Source of the DNA: Candidatus Zixiibacteriota bacterium
GTDB lineage: Bacteria; Zixibacteria; MSB-5A5; GN15; FEB-12
NCBI GenBank assembly: GCA_040753875.1
Contig: JBFMDV010000030.1
Location: forward strand, 19,429-83,428
Reading direction: 5' to 3'
DNA: 64,000 nt
The notes beneath the pieces were generated by a model that saw only the letters and a program-made list of their open reading frames with translations, was not told the origin of the DNA and did not search any database. This document shows positions 15,553 through 23,208 of this stretch, in pieces (within the stretch, counting starts at the first letter, position 1; every line of letters starts with the position of its first letter). A program made the position numbers and the translations under genes.

Positions 15553-17487
15553 ATGCCCCGTCCTTTCTACATAACGACACCTATCTATTACGTCAACGAC
15601 AAGCCGCATATCGGCCACGCCTATACGACGATCGCCGCCGATATGATCGCACGGTTTCACCGGATGGCCGGGCGGGAGGCGTTCTTTCTGACCGGCACCG
15701 ATGAGCATGGCACGAAGGTGGCCGAGGCTGCACGCGAGGTCGGGCTTTCGGAGCAGGAGTTCTGCGACCGGACGGTCGAGACGTTCAAGTCTGCCTGGAA
15801 GAACCTGGGTATCAAGTACGATTATTTCATCCGTACGACCTCCGAGCGCCACAAGGTGGCGGTAAGCAAGTTTCTGGATGCAATGCGGGGGGCGAAGACC
15901 GAGGACGGTCGGGCGGTGGTCTATTCCGGATATTACGAGGGGCTGTACTGCACCGGGTGTGAGAAGTTCCTGACCGAAAAGGAGCTAGTGGACGGACTTT
16001 GCCCGTATCATCGGCGCCCGCCTGAGAAACTGCGCGAGAAGAATTATTTCTTTCGCCTGACAGCCTTTGCGGAGAGGATCAAAGCGAAGGTCGAATCGGG
16101 CGACCTTAACATTCTTCCCGAGGAGCGTCGGCGTGAAGTGCTTGGGTTGATCGGCCAGGACCTGCCGGACTTCTCGTTGTCGCGTGAACGGGTGAAGTGG
16201 GGGATCCCGCTTTCCTTCGACAAAAGCCAGGTGGCCTACGTGTGGGTCGATGCTCTGTCCAACTATATCTCGGCGATCGGTTATGGTGACGATGAGGCGA
16301 CGTTCGACAAATGGTGGAACGAGGCAGAAGTGGTTCACCTGATGGCCAAGGATATCCTCAAGTTCCATTGCTTGTACTGGCCCGCCATGTTGATGGCCGC
16401 CGGTGTGAAGCTCCCCGACGCCATATTCCTGCACGGTTTTTTCACCGTGGACGGCGAGAAGATGTCCAAATCACTGGGGAACATGATCGATCCGAACGAC
16501 ATGGTGGCGCAGTTCGGACCGGACGGCACGCGGTATTTGCTCCTGACGCAGTATCCGTTCGGGATCGACGGTGACGTGCAAGCAAAGCGATTCGTGTCAC
16601 AATACAATTCGGATCTGGCGAACGATCTCGGGAATCTGGCGTCGCGAGTGGGCAAGATGATCATGACCAATTTCGGCGGCAAACTGCCGGCTCCCTCGCG
16701 GGATATCGACGGGCTCGATCAGCTTATGCTGCTGGCCGACCAGGCCCCTACCAGCGCGTATGGTCATATCAAACATTTTCGCCTGACGAATGCGATTGCC
16801 GATGCCATGAACCTGGTCAAAGCTGCCAACAAGTTCTTCAACGACACCGCCCCGTGGACACTGTCGAAAAACGGACAGAGTGAGCGGCAAGGAGGCATTC
16901 TATATGCCTGTGCCGAAGTGATTCGGATCGTGTCGATCATGCTCTACCCCGTCATGCCGAAGAAAATGCGGGAGCTGCGTACGGCGTATGGCCTCACTGA
17001 TGCCACCCTCTCGCTTGACAATGCCCGCCAGTTCTTCGTGCTGGAGCCGGGGACACCAGTGCAGGTCGAGCAGGCGGTCTTTCCTCGCTTGAATGCGCCC
17101 GACGCCTCGGTGCCGCAGCCAAAACAGGCGGCGGCCGCTTCCGTACCCGCGGCAAGTGAGCCCGGTTTATTAGATATCACGGATTTCGCCAAAGCGGATC
17201 TGCGAGTTGCAACTGTCCTGGCTGCCGAACGCGTGACCGGCGCCAACAAGCTGCTGCGACTCCAGATCGACTTGGGTTCGGAGAAACGCCAGATCGTGGC
17301 GGGAGTGGCGGAGTACTACGCTCCGGAGAAGATGGTCGGGCGGAAGATCGTCGTCGTGACCAATCTCAAGCCGGCGGTGATTCGCGGCGTGGAATCCCGT
17401 GGTATGCTGCTGGCAGCCAAAGCAGGAGCTAATCTGTTTCTGCTCACGCCCGATGGCGACCTGCCTCCCGGCGCCAAAGTCAGTTAA
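15553..17487 (+). CDS. metG: Methionyl-tRNA synthetase
   Basis: 644 residues. It charges tRNA-Met. The HIGH motif is at 19-22 (PHIGH), the KMSKS motif at 303-307, and a zinc-binding pair CTGC (133-136) plus a later CPYH. The anticodon-binding helical domain is followed by a C-terminal tRNA-binding (EMAP/OB) domain from about 545 (ITDFAKADLRVATVL ... GVESRGMLLAA), typical of the dimeric form. A linker of Ala, Pro and Gln (about 520-540) joins the two. A strong AAGGAG Shine-Dalgarno precedes the ATG. The stop overlaps the tatD start by one base. Confidence 0.98.
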   Translation: MPRPFYITTPIYYVNDKPHIGHAYTTIAADMIARFHRMAGREAFFLTGTDEHGTKVAEAAREVGLSEQEFCDRTVETFKSAWKNLGIKYDYFIRTTSERHKVAVSKFLDAMRGAKTEDGRAVVYSGYYEGLYCTGCEKFLTEKELVDGLCPYHRRPPEKLREKNYFFRLTAFAERIKAKVESGDLNILPEERRREVLGLIGQDLPDFSLSRERVKWGIPLSFDKSQVAYVWVDALSNYISAIGYGDDEATFDKWWNEAEVVHLMAKDILKFHCLYWPAMLMAAGVKLPDAIFLHGFFTVDGEKMSKSLGNMIDPNDMVAQFGPDGTRYLLLTQYPFGIDGDVQAKRFVSQYNSDLANDLGNLASRVGKMIMTNFGGKLPAPSRDIDGLDQLMLLADQAPTSAYGHIKHFRLTNAIADAMNLVKAANKFFNDTAPWTLSKNGQSERQGGILYACAEVIRIVSIMLYPVMPKKMRELRTAYGLTDATLSLDNARQFFVLEPGTPVQVEQAVFPRLNAPDASVPQPKQAAAASVPAASEPGLLDITDFAKADLRVATVLAAERVTGANKLLRLQIDLGSEKRQIVAGVAEYYAPEKMVGRKIVVVTNLKPAVIRGVESRGMLLAAKAGANLFLLTPDGDLPPGAKVS

Positions 17488-18263
17488 TGATCGATTCGCA
17501 TTGCCATCTGGACAGCAGCAAATTCGGCGGGCGCGACGACGAATTGGTTCGTGAGGCGAACCAGGTCGGAGTGCACACGATAGTAAATATCGGTGCCGAT
17601 CTGCCGTCGTCGCGCACATCGGTCGAGTTGGCCGACAGGTTTCCTTCGGTCTATGCCGCAGTCGGTATCCACCCGCATGATGCGACAACCTGCTCTGACT
17701 CGGCTATCAGTGAGTTGGAGCAACTGGCTGCCACCAGGAAAGTGGTTGCAGTGGGAGAGATCGGCCTGGACTATTACCGGGACTTGTCACCGCGACCGGT
17801 TCAGAAGCGGGCGTTCCAGATGCAACTGGAACTGGCGGTCGCGCTGCACAAGCCGGTTGTCGTTCATACCCGCGAAGCGTTTGCCGAGACCGTAGAGATA
17901 ATCGGGCATTATGCTGCCAGGCTTCCGGGTGCCGTCTTTCATTGTTTCCCCGGTGACATCCAGGACGCGCAACGGGTTTTCGACCTAGGGTTTGTAATCT
18001 CGGTCGGAGGCGTCATTACATACAAGAATTCGCGGATGGCAAAGGTGGCCGCCGAAGTCCCGCTCGACAAAATAATGCTTGAGACCGATGCTCCGTATCT
18101 CACGCCGGAACCGTACCGGGGTGAGATCAATAAGCCGGCCTATGTGCGACTCGTCTGTGAAAAGCTGGCTCAGCTGCGCGGTAGCAGCATCGCCGAGGTC
18201 GAAAAGATTACTGATCGAACCAGCCAGAAACTGTATCGCCTGGTCGATCTGTTCGGAGAGTGA
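17487..18263 (+). CDS. tatD: TatD-family metal-dependent deoxyribonuclease
   Basis: 258 residues. The TIM-barrel metal ligands are all seen: DSHCHLD at the N-terminus (HxH), VGEIGLDYYRD (Glu), VVHTREAF (His), VFHCFPG (His) and LETDAPYLTP (Asp). TatD enzymes trim single-stranded DNA or RNA ends; a D-aminoacyl-tRNA deacylase-like role has also been reported for related proteins. The start overlaps the metG stop by one base, so the two are coupled, and rsmA follows after three bases. Confidence 0.95.
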   Translation: MIDSHCHLDSSKFGGRDDELVREANQVGVHTIVNIGADLPSSRTSVELADRFPSVYAAVGIHPHDATTCSDSAISELEQLAATRKVVAVGEIGLDYYRDLSPRPVQKRAFQMQLELAVALHKPVVVHTREAFAETVEIIGHYAARLPGAVFHCFPGDIQDAQRVFDLGFVISVGGVITYKNSRMAKVAAEVPLDKIMLETDAPYLTPEPYRGEINKPAYVRLVCEKLAQLRGSSIAEVEKITDRTSQKLYRLVDLFGE

Positions 18264-18266
18264 CCG

Positions 18267-19073
18267 ATGTCACCATATCGGGCCAAAAAGCGCTTCGGGC
18301 AGCATTTCCTGAAATCCGACAAGGTCGTAGCGAGTATTCTGGAAACGCTTACTCCCAAGCCGGGTGACACGGTGGTTGAGATTGGGCCGGGAAGGGGAAC
18401 TCTGACTGTTCCGCTTGCAAAGCTGGGTGCCAATGTCATAGCGGTCGAGTTCGACCGGGAGCTGGTTCCGTATTTGAAGAAACTGGTGATGGGAGCGGAC
18501 AATATAGAGATTATCCATTCCGATTTCCTCAAATTCGACCCGCTGCAACGAGGACTGACAAAGTTCCATTTACTTGGGAACATCCCCTACAATATCACGT
18601 CTTCGGTGATCGACTGGTGTATCAGGTATCGGAAGCACATAATGCAGGCCGTGCTGATGGTTCAAAAAGAGATGGCACTTCGCATTGGGGGGTCGCCCGG
18701 TTCGAAAAACTGGTCACCGATCGCTATTATGACGCAGTTAGCATTTGACGTGCGGCACTGTTTTGATGTTTCCCCTCGCCATTTCAACCCGCCGCCGAAA
18801 GTGATTTCATCGGTCATACGTCTGTCACCAAAGGAGCGGGGATTGTCCGTACCCTATGAACAGTTCGATCGCGTACTGCGCACTGCCTTCAAGCAACGGC
18901 GAAAACTTCTTGCCAATAACATGGTGCCTGAGCTGGTCGCCACCAATGGGGAGGCGCAGTCGATTTTGGAGCGATTGAATCTGCCGCCTAACGTTCGGGC
19001 CGAGCAGATGAGTGTCGACCAGTTTGAGCACCTGACGCAATATCTGAACCTTAAAGACAAAACGATGGTGTAG
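18267..19073 (+). CDS. rsmA: 16S rRNA dimethyladenosine transferase
   Basis: 268 residues, the normal KsgA length. It dimethylates two adjacent adenines in helix 45 of 16S rRNA, a late step in small-subunit assembly. The N-terminus has KKRFGQHFLKSDKV, then the SAM site VVEIGPGRGTLT (about 34-45), the acidic VEFDREL, and the catalytic NIPYNITS motif (about 107-114). The C-terminal helical domain carries FNPPPKVISSVIRL. It lies seven bases before rluD. Confidence 0.97.
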   Translation: MSPYRAKKRFGQHFLKSDKVVASILETLTPKPGDTVVEIGPGRGTLTVPLAKLGANVIAVEFDRELVPYLKKLVMGADNIEIIHSDFLKFDPLQRGLTKFHLLGNIPYNITSSVIDWCIRYRKHIMQAVLMVQKEMALRIGGSPGSKNWSPIAIMTQLAFDVRHCFDVSPRHFNPPPKVISSVIRLSPKERGLSVPYEQFDRVLRTAFKQRRKLLANNMVPELVATNGEAQSILERLNLPPNVRAEQMSVDQFEHLTQYLNLKDKTMV

Positions 19074-19080
19074 CGACAGG

Positions 19081-20067
19081 ATGACCGAACAAGTGACTCG
19101 GCATATCGAATTGATGGTGCCGGTAGATGCGCGATGGGAACGACTGGACAAATACCTGGCCGTCGTTGCCGAACTCGGACTGTCCCGCACGAGGGCCCAG
19201 ATGTTGATTGGCAATGGGCAGGTGAAGGTCGACGGAGAGGTCGTGCGGTCGAATCATCGGGTCAAGCCGGGGCAGAAAATCGAGGCCGTTATTCCACCGC
19301 TACCGGAACTCGACTGGAGCCCGGAGGATATTCCGTTTGATGTAGTTTATGAGGACCCGTACCTAGCGGTGGTCAACAAGCCGGCCGGGCTGGTGACCCA
19401 TCCGGCCAAAGGGAATTACAGCCATACGCTGGTAAACGGGCTGGTACATCGGTTTGGAAGGCTCCCATCGCTGGCGGAGGGGGGGCGGCCTGGAGTGATT
19501 CACCGTCTCGACAAACAGACCTCCGGTTTGTTGCTTGTTGCCAAAGAGGAGAAAGTCATGTACCAGCTTCAGCGGATGTTGGAGCAGAGGCAGATCAAGC
19601 GAAGCTATGTCGCGTTGGTGTGCGGCCATTTGGTAGAGGATTCGGGCACGATAGAACTCCCCATTGGCCGCTCGGCCACTGAACGAACGAAGATGGCAGT
19701 GACGCATGAGAACAGCCGCCCGGCGATTACGCATTACACCCAGCGCGAGCGTTTCCGTTCGTACGATCTGCTCGATGTCAGTCTTGAGACCGGTCGGACA
19801 CACCAGATCCGAGTACATTTCTCTCATCTTGGGCATCCGGTGTTCGGGGATCCCGAATATGGCGGAAGAGAGACGTGGGTTCAGGGGATGTTCGCGCCTG
19901 AACGACCGTTGGCGAAGCGGATGCTTGCGCTCATTGGACGACAGGCACTGCACGCCCGACGGCTTGAGCTGGTACATCCGGTCACAAACACGCCGCTCGT
20001 GTGCGAGGTTGACCCGCCCGACGACTTCAAGGCGGTGCTGGCGCTCCTTGAGAACGAAGGGCGTTAG
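19081..20067 (+). CDS. rluD: RluD-type 23S rRNA pseudouridine synthase
   Basis: 328 residues. An S4 RNA-binding domain (about 18-70, LSRTRAQMLIGNGQVKVDG) precedes the catalytic domain. The catalytic Asp is in HRLDKQTSGLLL (about 141-152), and later motifs GRTHQIRVH and HARRLELVHP fit the RluA/RluD family. The precise target uridines cannot be told from sequence; RluD modifies helix 69. The 3' end overlaps the opposing gene by four bases, so no separate terminator exists between them. Confidence 0.93.
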   Translation: MTEQVTRHIELMVPVDARWERLDKYLAVVAELGLSRTRAQMLIGNGQVKVDGEVVRSNHRVKPGQKIEAVIPPLPELDWSPEDIPFDVVYEDPYLAVVNKPAGLVTHPAKGNYSHTLVNGLVHRFGRLPSLAEGGRPGVIHRLDKQTSGLLLVAKEEKVMYQLQRMLEQRQIKRSYVALVCGHLVEDSGTIELPIGRSATERTKMAVTHENSRPAITHYTQRERFRSYDLLDVSLETGRTHQIRVHFSHLGHPVFGDPEYGGRETWVQGMFAPERPLAKRMLALIGRQALHARRLELVHPVTNTPLVCEVDPPDDFKAVLALLENEGR

Positions 20068-22010
20068 TGTTCGATCACGTTTGATGGCACAATCCGGTTG
20101 GAATACAGTAGGTCGGTAGCGAGCTGGTAGTAAGCCTGAGTTTTGATTCTGATGGAATCCGCAAAGGCCTGATAGGTACGCGATAGGTCAGTACGGAAAT
20201 TCCTCGAGCGATAGTTGTATATGATCGGCGGACGGCTATCCGGCCCCATAACTGCGATGTAGTCCCTCTCGATCCATCCAAGATTCTCACCCGATATCCA
20301 GAACGCGAATCCATCGCTGCTATCCAGCGACAACAGATTTCGCCCCATGTCCGCGCGGTAGGGGAGACGTAGCATGGCGGCAAGGGTGGCCGGGATGTCG
20401 GTCTGTGACCCGATTACTGTCTTTACTCCCGCAGGGATGTTTTTGGGCGCATATAGAAGCATTGGTATCTGCTGATTCTCGAAGATATTCAGATTGGTGT
20501 GGTGCGTGTGATCGCCGGTAATCACGAAGATCGTGCTGTCGAACCAGGGCTCCTTACTGGCTCTGTCGAAGAATTGTCCCAGCGCCCGATCGGAGTAGTG
20601 ATAGGCGTTTAGATATCGTGCTTCAGGATGTTGGCTGCGGCTGAGCACCGCAAAACTGTCGGCCGACATTTCTCCGGGCGGATGGGTTGAGACTGAAAGG
20701 AGATAGCCGAGAAATGGTTTGCCATCGGCCCCATTGAATTCCTGAATGGCTCTATCGAAGATGAACTCGTCATCGTATCCCCAAGCTTTGTCTTGGCCAC
20801 CGCAGCTGTGCATCTGGCCGTTGCCGATTATGACATCAAACATCTCATGTTCCAGCATATTGCCAAGATTCTCGAAATCCAAAATCCCGCCGTGGACAAA
20901 TATGTTGGTGTACCCCTGCTGTTTCAGTCGGACGCTGAGCGACGCGAAATTGTCCTGAAGTTCCTGTAGTCTGACGATTGGCAGTCCGACTTGGTCCGGA
21001 TATCCGGTCAGTGTGCAGAACGATCCCGACGTCGTACGATATCCAGCGGAAAAGAAACGGTTGAAGAACAGACCATCCTTCGCAAGTCGGTTGAAATTCG
21101 GAGTGATACCCAGCGTGTCCCCAAGCGGTCCAGTAAACTTTCCGCTCCAGCTTTCCATCAGGATTATCACGACATTCAGTTTTCTGATGGCGCTGTCGGC
21201 ATGTTGAGTCCGACGGTACAATGGGTAATCGGGGTCGAGTTGCTGTGATGGATCGATGCCCAGAAGGCCGAGCGCGATCTTCTTCGATTCTTCGGCATCC
21301 ATCAACCGTATCGGCTTGCTTCGATAGATTGACCGCAGCGCCGTGTAGGGGCCGTTGATTGTCAGGGTGTTGACGGCGTTGTAGTGGCTGATGAAAGCAT
21401 CAGCCTCACGAAGCGGCACTCGCTGAATCCCGCCACGCGCAATAACGATAAGCACAGGAAGCATGATCAAATAGACAACGAGTCTCGTGCGGGTCGGTAT
21501 GGGTGAATACTCAAGCAAGCGTTGGTTGCGAATCAGGTGTATCGAGACAAACGCAAAGCAAACCAGTCCGACAAAGCCAAGAATAAAGATTGTCGAGTGA
21601 GCCAGAAATGCGGTTTTGATAATCGGCAGAAGACTCGCGTTCAGGTACACGAAAGCTTCGTATCCAAGTCGTTTACGGGAGAACTGGAAATAGAGCAGGT
21701 CGGCAAAGGCCAGCAGGAAATACACGAGGAAGATGGCGTGAGCCGCGAGTATCCAGAGCCAGCGAAACGACCTCAGTCGATTTATGAGCGGGAGGTGCGA
21801 AAGGATTAGGATGCCGGTGAAGCCAACCGCGGTCAGGGCAGCGTCGAAACGGAGGCCGTACAGAAAGCCGTTGTAGATTTCAAGAGCGGGCGTGGCGGTG
21901 AATTCGGTGCGGTAGAAGATAAGGAAAAGCAGCCGGAACAGGCTGAACATGAAGAGCGCAGCGAACAAACTTCGCAGGAAGAAGCGGAGTTCGTTTGTCA
22001 GCAGGTGCAT
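20064..22010 (-). CDS. LTA-synthase-like membrane phosphotransferase (alkaline phosphatase fold)
   Basis: 648 residues. Five membrane spans fill the first about 200 residues, followed by an extracytoplasmic alkaline-phosphatase-fold domain. A metal-binding Glu is in ILMESWSG (near 286), the nucleophile is probably Thr327 in YRTTSGSF, and a further metal site is VITGDHTHH. This layout is that of LtaS (lipoteichoic acid) and of phosphoglycerol transferase OpgB. A diderm is unlikely to make classical lipoteichoic acid, so transfer of phosphoglycerol or phosphoethanolamine onto an envelope glycan is more likely; that is inference. It is the last gene of a minus-strand run after the TIR gene, 54 bases away. 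Confidence 0.88.
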   Translation of the reverse strand: MHLLTNELRFFLRSLFAALFMFSLFRLLFLIFYRTEFTATPALEIYNGFLYGLRFDAALTAVGFTGILILSHLPLINRLRSFRWLWILAAHAIFLVYFLLAFADLLYFQFSRKRLGYEAFVYLNASLLPIIKTAFLAHSTIFILGFVGLVCFAFVSIHLIRNQRLLEYSPIPTRTRLVVYLIMLPVLIVIARGGIQRVPLREADAFISHYNAVNTLTINGPYTALRSIYRSKPIRLMDAEESKKIALGLLGIDPSQQLDPDYPLYRRTQHADSAIRKLNVVIILMESWSGKFTGPLGDTLGITPNFNRLAKDGLFFNRFFSAGYRTTSGSFCTLTGYPDQVGLPIVRLQELQDNFASLSVRLKQQGYTNIFVHGGILDFENLGNMLEHEMFDVIIGNGQMHSCGGQDKAWGYDDEFIFDRAIQEFNGADGKPFLGYLLSVSTHPPGEMSADSFAVLSRSQHPEARYLNAYHYSDRALGQFFDRASKEPWFDSTIFVITGDHTHHTNLNIFENQQIPMLLYAPKNIPAGVKTVIGSQTDIPATLAAMLRLPYRADMGRNLLSLDSSDGFAFWISGENLGWIERDYIAVMGPDSRPPIIYNYRSRNFRTDLSRTYQAFADSIRIKTQAYYQLATDLLYSNRIVPSNVIEH

Positions 22011-22063
22011 AGTATTGAGGAATACCGATCAACTGTTGGGGGCGGCAAGTTCGTCGGCCGGGA

Positions 22064-23200
22064 CTACAGAGCCTTGTTGGCGTCAATGGGAAGGCCGGCG
22101 GCTTTTAGCTCCTTCATGAGTTCCATCTGCCATCGATCCTGATCGTCAAAGGCAATGTACAGAACGCCGCCCACATCGGACGGACGGTCGAATGTGTCGT
22201 CGTCAACGACTAGGCAGGCGACTCTACTTCTGCCTAGCTTTCCCATCAGGTACCCATGTTCGAGCACAACATTCTGACGAGCGCGAGGTCGCCACGTTGA
22301 ATCACTTCTCAGTCGACCTTCATCTTCCGGCACCATTATGATGATCCCATATGTAACATCCGTGTGTGATTCCAACTTTTCGATGACCGTATTCCCGGAG
22401 CTAGCTTGCTCCTTCAAGACAACCGCCCTCAGTCCGAGCTTCTCAACAAACCTTGCGACTGAATTCAAGCGACCGTTGTCACGGCCATGTGCAATAAAGA
22501 CAGATTTGGTTGAATCACAATTCAATTTCGGCCCCCCCTTTGCATGTTTCTTGGGTTGTGTAGTTTGACCAGCATTATGTCGCTCGTATTCAGGTAGCTG
22601 CGTCATCATCTCCAGCTTAGCTCCAACCTGAAAGTCGAGCTGTTGCGTGAGATTGTTATACCAATTGACCTTGTCGGAACTAAACCTTAAATCGGGATTA
22701 AAGCAGAGCCACTTGTGCTTGTCGAGATACTGCAGCTGCACGAACATCTCTTGAGGATCAGCTTTTAGAAAAGAAAGCAACTCAAGAACAGTAAAGGGTC
22801 GCTCGTGCCTCACTTCAAAGCGTGACATGACATATCTTAGCAGGTGCTGACGCACTGTTACAATGTCAGCTTCACCTAATGACAGAATCTGCCGGTCGTT
22901 TGCTGAAGTGACTACTGCGTCGTGCGACAGACCTCCAAGTATCCCAAAGAGCGATCGGGTTACTAAGAGGAATCTGTGAGGTTCATCGTACTTAGGTAGG
23001 ACAGAATTCGCTATCGACACTCTGAAGGGCAAATTCCCACCATATGGCAGGGGACGAACATGGAACTCATATTCGTCACCATCTCTACCGCTTGGGTGCG
23101 GCCTCGGGCCAGTCAATATGACAACCTCATATGCAATACCCCCCTGAAATAGCACATATGGCTTCTTCACAACTCCAGTGGGAATACCGTCATTTGTCAT
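22064..23200 (-). CDS. Putative immune effector with C-terminal CAP12/Pycsar-type TIR-like domain
   Basis: 378 residues from the ATG at 23200, chosen because GGGGAG (over the last codons of secA) lies 11 bases upstream; an ATG at 23230 would overlap secA by 22 bases. The C-terminal part (about 232-378) follows the TIR-like (PF10137-type) pattern: VFIAHGRD, VEKLGLRAVVLKEQASSGNTV, GIIIMVPEDEG, RPRARQNVVLEHGYLMGKLGR and PSDVGGVLYIAFDD. Such domains are NADase effectors of CBASS and Pycsar defence. The N-terminal 215 residues are not recognised; about 136-170 look like a winged helix. No cyclase is seen next to it. Two sampled 60-base lines are about 49% GC, lower than rsgA (60% in one line). Confidence 0.85.
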   Translation of the reverse strand: MTNDGIPTGVVKKPYVLFQGGIAYEVVILTGPRPHPSGRDGDEYEFHVRPLPYGGNLPFRVSIANSVLPKYDEPHRFLLVTRSLFGILGGLSHDAVVTSANDRQILSLGEADIVTVRQHLLRYVMSRFEVRHERPFTVLELLSFLKADPQEMFVQLQYLDKHKWLCFNPDLRFSSDKVNWYNNLTQQLDFQVGAKLEMMTQLPEYERHNAGQTTQPKKHAKGGPKLNCDSTKSVFIAHGRDNGRLNSVARFVEKLGLRAVVLKEQASSGNTVIEKLESHTDVTYGIIIMVPEDEGRLRSDSTWRPRARQNVVLEHGYLMGKLGRSRVACLVVDDDTFDRPSDVGGVLYIAFDDQDRWQMELMKELKAAGLPIDANKAL

Positions 23201-23208
23201 TGGTGTAT

